The translations under genes were made by a program, and so were the position numbers. Of a DNA stretch of 64,000 bases, positions 1-8,052 are shown in pieces. The notes under the pieces were generated by a model. It did not search any database. It had not been told where the DNA came from and saw nothing but the letters and a program-made list of their open reading frames with translations. Origin of the DNA: Bacillota bacterium (lineage in GTDB: Bacteria > Bacillota > Clostridia > Peptostreptococcales > Anaerovoracaceae). The stretch lies in contig JAETTD010000001.1 of assembly GCA_021769295.1 (NCBI GenBank), forward strand, positions 1 through 64,000, given 5' to 3'. Numbering within the stretch: position 1 is the first letter of the stretch; each line of letters opens with the position of its first letter.

Positions 1-162
1 CATGCAATATATGATAGATTATACTGTTTTCAATCAAGGGAGCTTGAGATTTCAATGCTCCCACAATATCTAAATTACCATAGAAGGTAATTTACAGACT
101 TTTTTTCATAGGCTCGCAGGCCGAAAGCCGCAACTCCGCCGGGCTTCGGCCAAGCGCCCACA

Positions 163-192
163 TAAAAAAGCAGCCCCTGCTGAAGGGGCTGC
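163..192 (-). terminator. Intrinsic terminator of the DUF554 gene
   Basis: An 8-bp perfect stem (GCAGCCCC/GGGGCTGC, 170-177 with 185-192) has a 7-nt loop. On the minus strand it is followed by a run of T (the A-run at 164-169 on the plus strand). It lies just past the stop of the DUF554 gene. Upstream, 1-162 holds no gene I can support, only small inverted repeats (GGGAGC/GCTCCC near 39-63 and AAATTACC/GGTAATTT near 72-93). Confidence 0.85.
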
Positions 193-203
193 CTTTTACC
201 TGC

Positions 204-908
204 TTAAAACATGCCGCCTACCCAATCAAACAACGGTACCAGCGCTACGGGTACAAAGATTGCAGGCATGTAATTCATTATTTTCATCTTTGTGATTCCT
301 ATAAGATTAAAGGCTATGCCTATGAGCAACAGCGAACCTGTACAGGTCATTTCCGCAATTACCGCATCGCTGAGGAAAGGCTCGACAATCTGCGCAAGGA
401 GCACTATAGCGCCCTGAAATACAAATATAAACACTGAAGATGCCAAAACACCGAATCCAAGAGAGGCTGCGAAGAATATGGCTCCTATGCCGTCCATGGT
501 AGCTTTAGTAAACAGCATGGTGTTATCTCCCAGCAATCCTGCCTGCAAAGAACCCACAACGGTCATGGCTCCTACGCAAAACAGCATGCTGGTGGTTACA
601 AAGCCTTCCGCAAAGCTTCCTGCGCTGCCTTCATCCTTTACAAATCTCTTCTCAATCTTTTCGGCAAAATTATTTACTCTTCTGTCTATGTCAATTGCAA
701 TGCCTATCACGGCGCCGACAGCCATCGATATAACCGTAATCAACGTGTTCTGTCCCTCAAAAGCTCCGCTGATACCTATGTACAGCGTACACAAACCCAT
801 ACCGCTTATTATGAAGTCCGACCAGTTGTTTGGTATGGCTTTCTTAGCCAGCAGCCCTACTATACTTCCGACAGCAACAGCCAAAGTGTTAACGATTACT
901 CCAAGCAT
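204..908 (-). CDS. DUF554 family multi-pass membrane protein
   Basis: A 234-residue, very hydrophobic protein with about six predicted membrane segments and glycine-rich helices. It begins MLGVIVNTLAVAVGSIVG and has a later GAMTVVGSLQAGLLGD stretch, both typical of the DUF554 (YdfK/YqgA-like) family, and its length is normal for that family. The biochemical function is not established; transport or membrane maintenance roles are only guesses. The start codon overlaps the stop of the upstream 101-residue gene by one base (TAATG), so the two are probably translationally coupled. A terminator follows immediately. Confidence 0.85.
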   Translation of the reverse strand: MLGVIVNTLAVAVGSIVGLLAKKAIPNNWSDFIISGMGLCTLYIGISGAFEGQNTLITVISMAVGAVIGIAIDIDRRVNNFAEKIEKRFVKDEGSAGSFAEGFVTTSMLFCVGAMTVVGSLQAGLLGDNTMLFTKATMDGIGAIFFAASLGFGVLASSVFIFVFQGAIVLLAQIVEPFLSDAVIAEMTCTGSLLLIGIAFNLIGITKMKIMNYMPAIFVPVALVPLFDWVGGMF

Positions 909-1213
909 TATTCGCCGTCCTTACCAAAAGCGCCGGAAATATCCTCTCCGCTTTGCTTTGCATCTGCTTCAAGTTTTTCTATATTTGCATTGTGTTCATC
1001 TATCTCTGCGCAGAATGCATTTATTCTGTCCATATCTATATTCCCCGAAGTTTTAACAGCGTTATATACATATTCGCCGATAGCTTCTTTTACGTCCTTA
1101 ATCTTGCCTCTTTCTAAAACTATCTTGCCTTTTGCCTTGCCATAGTCAAAAGTATCTCCTGCCACTTCGCCTACTTTGTTTGCCATTTGACCTAACTTGT
1201 CCATAAATGCCAT
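908..1213 (-). CDS. Small helical hypothetical protein upstream of DUF554
   Basis: A 101-residue, charged, mostly helical protein with no membrane segment or signal peptide. It begins MAFMDKLGQMANKVGEVAGD, and its C-terminal half (AEIDEHNANIEKLEAD) looks like a short coiled coil. Small clostridial proteins of this shape often carry a C-terminal zinc ribbon; there is none here. A clear AGGAGG lies upstream (near 1222). It forms a two-gene unit with the DUF554 gene through a TAATG overlap. Function unknown. Confidence 0.75.
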   Translation of the reverse strand: MAFMDKLGQMANKVGEVAGDTFDYGKAKGKIVLERGKIKDVKEAIGEYVYNAVKTSGNIDMDRINAFCAEIDEHNANIEKLEADAKQSGEDISGAFGKDGE

Positions 1214-1305
1214 AGTTTTAAATCCTCCTTGTTGTCTGAAATATTGTTTTTATTATACCACGAATGTGTTAAAATGGAAATAAATTAAATTAAAAGGAGG
1301 TCTTT

Positions 1306-2331
1306 ATGTTATTAGGATATGAAAAAGAAAGATTTCTTCATCTGCCGACACCTTTGGAATATCTGCCGGGCATTTCGAAAGATTTGGGAGTGGAGCTTTA
1401 CATTAAGAGAGACGATTTGACCCCTCTCGCCATGGGAGGCAACAAGCTGAGAAAGCTGGAATACCTCCTAAAGGATGCCCAGCAGTCAGGAGCCACCATG
1501 CTGCTTACGGTAGGAGGCGTTCAGACCAATCACGGCAGACTTACATGTGCCGTTGCAAGAAAGTACGGGCTCAAGGGAGCCATAGTATCCGTCGGAGAAT
1601 ATCCCGGCGAGCTTTCGGCCAACCTCCTTCTTGACGGTATGATGAGTTCAGATGTATGGATTAAGCGCCCCGACGGCGTTCATACCGAAGACGAGCTGAT
1701 GAATTCGGCCCTATCTCAAGTTACGGCTCATTATGAATCCCAAGGTGAAAAAATCTATTTCATACCTATGGGAGGCTCCAATGAAATCGGCGCCCTTGGG
1801 TATTACGAATGTGCAATGGAAATCGCTTCGCAGATAAAGGGTTCCGGTTTGGAAGGCTGCCGCCTTGTTTCCACCGTGGGAAGCATGGGTACATATATGG
1901 GGCTGTTTGCCGGTATATTAAACGAAAATCTCCCTATGCATCTTACGGGAATTTCCATATTGCTTTATGACGATATAAGACAACATGCTGCCGATTATTA
2001 TAAAAAAGTAAGAGAAAAATTCAATCTGAAAGCAGAAGCATCCCCCGCAGATTTCGACTTAGTTACGGATTACGACCGGGGAGCATATAACAATCCTTGC
2101 AAGGAAGTCCGTGATGCCATGTACTATATGGCAGAAAGGGAGGCTATAATTCTCGATCCTTGCTACACCGGAAAAGCCTTCGCAGGGCTTTTGGAAATGG
2201 TCAAATCCGGTAGAATCAAACAGGGTGAAAAAGTTGTCTTCCTCCACACAGGCGGAGCTCCCGGAATCAATACTCCTCACCACAGAATAGAAATAGAAAA
2301 AGAAAGGGAAAGATTTGTTCATCAGATATAA
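1306..2331 (+). CDS. dcyD: D-cysteine desulfhydrase / ACC deaminase-family PLP enzyme
   Basis: A 341-residue fold-type II PLP enzyme. The N-terminus has the family hallmark PTPLEYL...IKRDDLTP, then GGNKLRKLEYLL (residues 44-55), which contains the Schiff-base lysine in its NKxRK motif. VGGVQTNHGR (about 69-78) is the usual substrate-binding loop. The C-terminal HTGGAPG is the phosphate-binding region. Family members convert D-cysteine to pyruvate, H2S and ammonia, or act on ACC or L-cysteate; the sequence alone does not decide the substrate. It has an excellent ribosome-binding site (AAAGGAGG near 1292) and stands alone, followed by a bidirectional terminator. Confidence 0.8.
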   Translation: MLLGYEKERFLHLPTPLEYLPGISKDLGVELYIKRDDLTPLAMGGNKLRKLEYLLKDAQQSGATMLLTVGGVQTNHGRLTCAVARKYGLKGAIVSVGEYPGELSANLLLDGMMSSDVWIKRPDGVHTEDELMNSALSQVTAHYESQGEKIYFIPMGGSNEIGALGYYECAMEIASQIKGSGLEGCRLVSTVGSMGTYMGLFAGILNENLPMHLTGISILLYDDIRQHAADYYKKVREKFNLKAEASPADFDLVTDYDRGAYNNPCKEVRDAMYYMAEREAIILDPCYTGKAFAGLLEMVKSGRIKQGEKVVFLHTGGAPGINTPHHRIEIEKERERFVHQI

Positions 2332-2360
2332 GGCTCTTGTAGATTTATACAGCTGTAAAA

Positions 2361-2400
2361 AACACAGGCAATCAGAAATAATCTGATTGCCTGTTTATTT
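2361..2400. terminator. Bidirectional intrinsic terminator
   Basis: A 12-bp perfect stem (CAGGCAATCAGA/TCTGATTGCCTG, 2365-2393) with a 5-nt loop has a T-rich tail on the plus strand (TTTATTT) and T6 on the minus strand. It separates the convergent PLP-enzyme and M14 peptidase genes and can end both transcripts. Confidence 0.85.
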
Positions 2401-2457
2401 ATCTTTGATGTTAGTCCAAATTTTGGATACAACTACGGACTATTGAGAAGTTTGCAG

Positions 2458-5400
2458 CTACCTGCTTCTTCTCTTTACACCTGCGCCTAATGCGGTTCCC
2501 GATGCTGCAATCAGAATCAAGAACAGTATCAGATTTTCGCTGTCACCTGTCTTAGGAGTTTCTCCGTCAGGTTTTTCAGTCGGCTTTTCAGCAGGTTTAT
2601 TTGCGTCGCCAGGCTGTTCACTGCCGGGTTCATCAGTTGCAAGCGTTCCTTTAAGTGCTTCCAATTCAGCTTTAAGATCAGCAATCTGTGCTTCCAGTTC
2701 AGCTTTCTGTGCTGCACTTGCCTCTTCTAAGGCTTCCAGCTTACCCTCCAGGTCGTTAATTTGTCCTGTCAGGTCTGCAACTGCTTGTTCTAATGCTTCC
2801 TTATCTGCCGCTGCTTCTTTTTCTGCCTTAGCAAGTGCTTCCTTAACCTGAATGATTTCAAATCTCAGTTCAGCTTCTTTAAGCACATTGTAATTATCTA
2901 CTGCCGTCTTATCTGCATCATTCAATGCATCGTATGCTGCCCTTGCGGCTTCAATTGCTTCTCCGCTATCTGCCGTAACATTTCCGATTGCATCGATTAA
3001 CTCTTTAACGTTGTTAATTTCCGCTTGCGAAAGATCTTCTACGGTTTTCTTGTCAGCGTCAACAACGTAACTCTTTTCAGTCTTATTTCCTGCAAAGTCT
3101 GTTGCGACTACCTTAATGGTTACTTTTCCGTCAGGAAGGAAACTTACGCTGCCGTCTTTGTTTGTGCCAATCAGCTGTTCCTTCTCACCCTTTATGAGAT
3201 ATACCGATAACTCTTCAATACCTGACTCGGCAACGCCTGATTTTGGTTCTGCTGCTTTCACCACGCACTGTTTGCCGGAGAATTCAGGTGTTTCGATCAA
3301 AGGATCATTCTGGTCATCCAATATACCTGCTGCGTTAGCATAAATTGCAGTTGCTAACAGCGGAAGAAGCTTCTGATAATGAGATCTGTTATCCATCTGC
3401 TGACCGATAACCACTGCCTGAACAGGATCTCCGTCATTTTCCAGAATAGTACTGAACATAGTTACTGCCGATGCAAAGACGTCTTTTTCACCCTTAGTTG
3501 ACTGGAAACCGCCGATGAAAGCAGTATCCTTATCTGCATCACTCTTGAACAGAATTTTGGCGCCTTCCGGAATATCAGTATATCTGTAACCTCTTGCATA
3601 ATATGTAGATGTATCTTCATAGTTTGCAGTGAAAAGGCTGTCATCCACATTATATGCACCGTTAATCGCAACATCTACAAAGTTTCCTGTCTTAGGTGCG
3701 GCAATATCCTGGTCAAGCTGGTTTAATCCACTTGCATTTCTGATAAAGATAATGCCAACGCCGTCTTTAACACCACTAACTACAGAAGCCGGCAGGTTTC
3801 TCTGATTGTTTGCAATAATGACATTTGCGCCGTCTCTCAGTTCTGAGCTGCCATTATAATCTCTCAGTGAACCAAATCCCAGGTATTCATCCAATAAGTA
3901 CCAAAGAGGGCCGCCGGATTGTGCGGTTCTGGTTGAATTCATATGGATAATAGGTTCTACCAGCTGTACTGCTTCTTCAGGCAATGCATCGATATACTTA
4001 CCTTCAATATGGCAGCCGTTAAGTCCCAGTACCGGGTTGTCTACCAAATTGTTAATCTTGCTTAAATCAGAAGCCTTGATGACATAGTCGGAAGCTTCGC
4101 CCACGCCCTCAACGTCTTCTCTCAGCATCCACACGTCGCCTTTTTCGGATACGGATGGACCGCTGGAAACGCCGGATAACAGCAGGTTAACGAATCTTAC
4201 TGCGTCCGTGCTCTGACTCTTAAATACAACATATTCCGCTGCTTCGCCGGTAATATTCGCTTTCTTTGTTGCTTCTTCAACTACATCAAGCTTTCCGTCA
4301 AACAGGCCTTCTCCGTATATCTGAATGCTGTCAAATCCTCTTACGTCAGGAAGATTGCAATAGATATCTGCATACATGCTGCTGAAGCCTGTTGCATCAT
4401 AACCTTTACTCATTGTTTCAAAGATTACATTTCTTCTTGCCTGCTTCATATCCAGAACATATGCGCCTGCAGGAATTTCCTTGCCGTCATATGTAACCGC
4501 AGCTGTGGACTTACTTACGTCAACGTTCCAGCCAAGCAGCTGATTGATTGCCTTTATTCCCTCTGCAACGTTGTACTGGTTATTGCTGTCTGTAGGAATT
4601 ACGATATAGTCCGGGAAGAAGGACATCTCATTGCCGTTTGCGTCTACCGGTCTTGCTCTTCCCACAACTTTATCTTCCATTGCACCGGTTTCCGGATTTT
4701 TCTTCTTATCAATGAAGTATTTATCTACCGTTTCTTTAGCGTCGATATTTTCAATACCTCTTGCTTTTGTTTCCAGTTTGCTGATTAAAGTGGATTTTCT
4801 CATTGAGGTATACTTAATATCCTCTTGGTGAGAAGCATACTCGTTACCTTCCACATCTTGCAGCTTGCCGTTCAATCTGTTGCCTGGGAAAAATTCCGTT
4901 TCGCCGCGAAGCAATTCTTCAACCATTGCATAGTTTATTACATTACCTGCGTCGAAAGAATCCAAATTTGAATAAGGGAATTCTATGGTATAGCCGTATG
5001 TTCCTAAAAGCATTGCGAACATCGGAGCATATATTGTTCCTCCGTCATCCCAGTCACCGCCGTCATAATGATCCCACGGAACCAAGAATCTCTGCATACC
5101 GGTGCTGGCCGTTACTGCAAGTCCTCCCGCATAGCTCAGATTGAGCATATTGTTTTGCAGCAGGTCATAGTCGTATGCCGGGTCATGAGGCGCAGTACAC
5201 GGCTCTATCAGCATCTGTGTTACGTAGCCATGCCATTCGTTCATTACCAGCGGATCCCACTTCATTATATCCTTCATGAGGGCTATTGTTTCAGGCATCG
5301 TAGAGAATACAGCGTCTCTGTTCAGGTCGAAAGCATATCTGTTGGTTCTTCTCATGCCTGCCTTGCCGTCCGGGTTGCTGCAAAGAGTGCTTACAAAGAT

Positions 5401-6828
5401 AAAGTTATCCAATGCCTCTTTTGTATCAAATACCGCATCGTTTCTGGCATCTTCCTGCATGAAAATACCGTCGGCAGCATATCCACCCTTAACCGCATGG
5501 CCTCTTTCACCCTGCGCTGCACCTTCAGCCGGGTCTCTGTAGGCCAAATCCATGTCTTCTAAATCCCATGTATTGTATGTGATTTTCTGACCGGCTTTTC
5601 CGCCTTTGATTAAATCACTGGTCAGCTTAATCATAGTATCCGTACCTGTTACTTCGTCAGAATGAACGTTATTCTGGTAGAATACCTGTGTCAGTTTGAT
5701 GTCGTTATCATTCTGGTTTTTAATCTTATCGATCAGTGCCTGCGGATTGGTATTCATTGCAGGTACGGTTTCATTCAGATAGGAATCTACGGTTGTTTTG
5801 TCTTTTGCAACTGCAACGTTCCAAATTGCGTTAAATTGAGAGTAGTTATTGAAGTTCTTATTTTCTTCCTTGCTGTTATCTGTCAAACCATAGCCGAGAA
5901 CAGAAACCTCAACCCATACATTGTTCTCTGCATTTCCTTTTACGAAGTTTCCTTTATCATCTACGCCGACATAACCTGCCGCAACAGTTCCCGTAGTTTG
6001 ACCGTCAAGTTTTTCCTTCGGATATTCGCTTCCGTTAATCGCCTTAATCAGGCTCTGTGCATATTCGTTAATTTCAATCCAAGAAGACATTCCATCGTAT
6101 GGTCCGATATGAATGTCTCTTGCAGCAACAGCCTTTCCGTCAACTGTCGCTGTCATGGTGTAAGTGTCAACACCCTGCTTCAGAGGACCCGCCTGCCACC
6201 ATGCGCGGTTATCAGCGGACTGTCCTGTCGAAAAGTCAAACTGCCTTCCTGCTCCATAGTTGTTATACGGGATATTATTAACTGCGTTTTGATTTGATGT
6301 TGCCCATGCGGTTTTGGTTTCCATAGCAACCTTTACCGTATAGGTTCCATCTGCGTTCTTTGTAAGGGACTTATCCTTAACAGATAATACGGAATCCTTA
6401 ATAGGTTTTACGTTACTGTTGTATCCGTCCCATACCCATTTTTCCAAGTCTAATCCGCCATATTGCAGATCCACCTTGTCTAAAAATGTGTCTTCATCGG
6501 TTACTGCTTCTTCGTCTACAGTGAACTCAAAATTGAATATACGTGCATCCTTCAAGTTGATTTCCCTATAGGTAGTGTAATATTTGTCAGGATCTTCTCC
6601 TTCCGCCTCTACACCTTTGTAGATCTCATCACGATAGAGAATCTGTGTTTCGCCTCCAACCAATTCTTCAACATTTGCTATCTGTAGCTCCGGAAGACCC
6701 CCGGAACTTTCTTCAGCTGCATAAGCGTTTGAAAAACCTATGCCTCCAAAGAAGGTGGTAAATACAATCGCAAATGTTAAGAATACAATCAGAGCTTTAC
6801 TTTGCTTCGGCTTGTGTGTTCTTGACAT
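2458..6828 (-). CDS. Secreted M14-like metallopeptidase, cell-wall anchored
   Basis: A 1456-residue extracellular protein. Residues 1-38 form a signal peptide (basic start, hydrophobic core, NAYAA cleavage region). Zinc-carboxypeptidase M14 hallmarks are visible: HSDE (His389, Glu392), a CSNPDG..R.N..AFDLNRD segment near 485-505, NEWHGY (His533) as third zinc ligand, and TIEFPY (Glu616) as catalytic glutamate. Later come a large middle region without recognised motifs, an Ig-like stretch ending ATDFAGNKTEKSYVVDA, a helical segment and a long coiled coil (about 1330-1405). The C-terminus has a P/E/K-rich spacer, TPKTGD, a hydrophobic helix and RRSR, which is a sortase-type signal; no sortase gene is in this window. 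I chose the ATG at 6828 over the in-frame GTG at 6837 because GGGAGG sits 8 nt before the ATG. The natural substrate is unknown. Confidence 0.8.
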   Translation of the reverse strand: MSRTHKPKQSKALIVFLTFAIVFTTFFGGIGFSNAYAAEESSGGLPELQIANVEELVGGETQILYRDEIYKGVEAEGEDPDKYYTTYREINLKDARIFNFEFTVDEEAVTDEDTFLDKVDLQYGGLDLEKWVWDGYNSNVKPIKDSVLSVKDKSLTKNADGTYTVKVAMETKTAWATSNQNAVNNIPYNNYGAGRQFDFSTGQSADNRAWWQAGPLKQGVDTYTMTATVDGKAVAARDIHIGPYDGMSSWIEINEYAQSLIKAINGSEYPKEKLDGQTTGTVAAGYVGVDDKGNFVKGNAENNVWVEVSVLGYGLTDNSKEENKNFNNYSQFNAIWNVAVAKDKTTVDSYLNETVPAMNTNPQALIDKIKNQNDNDIKLTQVFYQNNVHSDEVTGTDTMIKLTSDLIKGGKAGQKITYNTWDLEDMDLAYRDPAEGAAQGERGHAVKGGYAADGIFMQEDARNDAVFDTKEALDNFIFVSTLCSNPDGKAGMRRTNRYAFDLNRDAVFSTMPETIALMKDIMKWDPLVMNEWHGYVTQMLIEPCTAPHDPAYDYDLLQNNMLNLSYAGGLAVTASTGMQRFLVPWDHYDGGDWDDGGTIYAPMFAMLLGTYGYTIEFPYSNLDSFDAGNVINYAMVEELLRGETEFFPGNRLNGKLQDVEGNEYASHQEDIKYTSMRKSTLISKLETKARGIENIDAKETVDKYFIDKKKNPETGAMEDKVVGRARPVDANGNEMSFFPDYIVIPTDSNNQYNVAEGIKAINQLLGWNVDVSKSTAAVTYDGKEIPAGAYVLDMKQARRNVIFETMSKGYDATGFSSMYADIYCNLPDVRGFDSIQIYGEGLFDGKLDVVEEATKKANITGEAAEYVVFKSQSTDAVRFVNLLLSGVSSGPSVSEKGDVWMLREDVEGVGEASDYVIKASDLSKINNLVDNPVLGLNGCHIEGKYIDALPEEAVQLVEPIIHMNSTRTAQSGGPLWYLLDEYLGFGSLRDYNGSSELRDGANVIIANNQRNLPASVVSGVKDGVGIIFIRNASGLNQLDQDIAAPKTGNFVDVAINGAYNVDDSLFTANYEDTSTYYARGYRYTDIPEGAKILFKSDADKDTAFIGGFQSTKGEKDVFASAVTMFSTILENDGDPVQAVVIGQQMDNRSHYQKLLPLLATAIYANAAGILDDQNDPLIETPEFSGKQCVVKAAEPKSGVAESGIEELSVYLIKGEKEQLIGTNKDGSVSFLPDGKVTIKVVATDFAGNKTEKSYVVDADKKTVEDLSQAEINNVKELIDAIGNVTADSGEAIEAARAAYDALNDADKTAVDNYNVLKEAELRFEIIQVKEALAKAEKEAAADKEALEQAVADLTGQINDLEGKLEALEEASAAQKAELEAQIADLKAELEALKGTLATDEPGSEQPGDANKPAEKPTEKPDGETPKTGDSENLILFLILIAASGTALGAGVKRRSR

Positions 6829-6877
6829 TTTTTGCACCTCCCTAAGTACATAAACTAAACGTCAACGGATGTAGTTT

Positions 6878-6948
6878 GTTTGAATATTCATAAAATCCAA
6901 AATATTCAAACTCACCCTAAGAATACCATTGTGATGAATTTGTGTCAA
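6878..6948 (-). promoter_or_regulatory. Promoter and inverted repeat upstream of the M14 peptidase
   Basis: On the minus strand, TTGACA (6943-6948), a 17-bp spacer and TATTCT (6920-6925) form a good sigma-A promoter. Almost exactly at the predicted transcription start lies an 11-bp perfect inverted repeat, GTTTGAATATT-N12-AATATTCAAAC (6878-6911). It could be a repressor operator or a 5' stem-loop in the leader mRNA; I cannot tell which. Confidence 0.65.
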
Positions 6949-7051
6949 TATTGTGAATTATTATTTATTAAAATTTTTTTTACTTGACACATATATGCTG
7001 CCAATGTTACGCTTTTTAAAATACAATATGATTTCTTATGGAGGTGGCACC

Positions 7052-7747
7052 ATGAAAAAAGCAGTGATTTTTATCCTTTCAATTTCACTAATCTGCATGC
7101 TTACAGCCTGCACAACCGGTTCGCCAAAGGTCATTGAAGAAAATGAGAAGAAAAACGAAGCTTTCATCTCTGCAGCCGTCTCGGCAATGTCTGATCAGCC
7201 CCTCTGTCTTATTGATGCACTCGACTGGGGAGATGATTATCAGAAAGTAAAGGATGAAATTCCGGAGCCTTATATTCAAGACGACAGCCGCTACCTGAGC
7301 AAGGGATTTTTTTCTGCGCTTCCTTCAGATGAAAATTGGCTTGATGATAATGGTAATATCAACAAAGATGCATTTTCCTCCATAGACACCCTTTCTTATT
7401 TTGCTATGGATTCTGACATTGGTTTATACGAATACGGATACTTGCTTCCTGACGCAAACCTATATCAATATGATTTTCTAAAGGAATACTATACAAAGAA
7501 ATACGGACCTCCGGCACGGGAAGACTGGGAATGGAAAGACAGATCTTATACCCCTACAGGCGATGAAGATTACTATCAGCTCTTTGCTGAAGGCAAGGTA
7601 AAAGTAATTACCGTATGGGATATCGAATCTCTTGACACGGTTTTAGTCATAGATTGGCTCAATGACCCCATACAGTACGACAATAATTATGGACAGATTT
7701 CCTTTTATAGCCGTACAGATGATTTTTCAACAGAGCAGGCAGAATAA
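7052..7747 (+). CDS. Putative lipoprotein of unknown function
   Basis: A 231-residue protein with a type II signal peptide: MKKAVIFILSISLICML, then a lipobox LTAC, so the mature protein should start at a lipid-modified cysteine. The mature part is acidic, rich in Asp, Tyr and Trp, with no family I recognise; the WLDDNGNINKDAF segment resembles a loop rather than a catalytic motif. The open frame extends upstream to 6953, but the ATG at 7052 is preferred because GAGGTGG lies just ahead of it and the lipoprotein signal starts there. It is monocistronic and ends beside repeat array 1. Confidence 0.7.
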   Translation: MKKAVIFILSISLICMLTACTTGSPKVIEENEKKNEAFISAAVSAMSDQPLCLIDALDWGDDYQKVKDEIPEPYIQDDSRYLSKGFFSALPSDENWLDDNGNINKDAFSSIDTLSYFAMDSDIGLYEYGYLLPDANLYQYDFLKEYYTKKYGPPAREDWEWKDRSYTPTGDEDYYQLFAEGKVKVITVWDIESLDTVLVIDWLNDPIQYDNNYGQISFYSRTDDFSTEQAE

Positions 7748-7749
7748 AA

Positions 7750-8043
7750 TCCGAAGGCTACCGCCGGCGCAGTCAGCGCTCAGCGAGACTGCCGTAAACT
7801 TTAAATTTTCTTTGAATTACGGCATTTTGACTGCAGTTATAAGGTTCAAATTGCCGTAAAGTTCGCAATTTCTTTGAATTGCGGCATTTTATAAGCCGTA
7901 GGAAGGGTAAAACTGCCGTAAATTTAAAATTTTTCTTAGTTTCCGGCATTTTGGCAGGAAATAAGATAGCAAAAGTGCCGCAGATGAAAGATTTCCTTAA
8001 ATCTGCGGCACTTTACAATTCAGACCGGTGCGACAGCCCCTTT
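7750..8043. repeat. Palindrome array 1 (four units, 62-bp period)
   Basis: Four imperfect palindromes at 7790-7824, 7852-7886, 7914-7948 and 7976-8010. Each is 35 bp, starts TGCCG, ends CGGCA, and starts exactly 62 bp after the previous one. The last extends to a 12-bp stem (AGTGCCGCAGAT/ATCTGCGGCACT, 7974-8012). Spacers are 27 bp and not alike within the array. The block is an inverted copy of arrays 2 and 3: unit order, spacers and flanks match when reverse-complemented. The right flank GTGCGACAGCCCCTTT (8028-8043) is the inverse of the right end of array 2, suggesting terminal inverted repeats. It fills the 305-bp gap between two convergent genes. Confidence 0.9.
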
Positions 8044-8052
8044 ATAAATTTA

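Noticed and set aside
1..162. Small hairpins at the left edge as a gene end or RNA gene
   Set aside because: Stems are short and no T tail directly follows; the upstream gene is outside the window, so nothing can be supported.
478..1056. 192-residue plus-strand ORF opposite the DUF554 genes
   Set aside because: Antisense shadow of two well-supported minus-strand genes, no ribosome-binding site.
5068..6297. Plus-strand ORFs of 164 and 211 residues opposite the M14 gene
   Set aside because: Antisense shadows; the minus strand has clear catalytic motifs and signal peptide in frame.
6984..7027. TTGACA and TACAAT as a promoter for the lipoprotein gene
   Set aside because: They are 32 bp apart, too far for one promoter, and no acceptable -10 box lies 16-18 bp after TTGACA.
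7750..8043. Regular repeats with spacers, reminiscent of a CRISPR array
   Set aside because: Only the ends of the units are shared, the interiors differ, there are always four units, the same spacers recur in arrays 1-3, and no cas gene is in the window.
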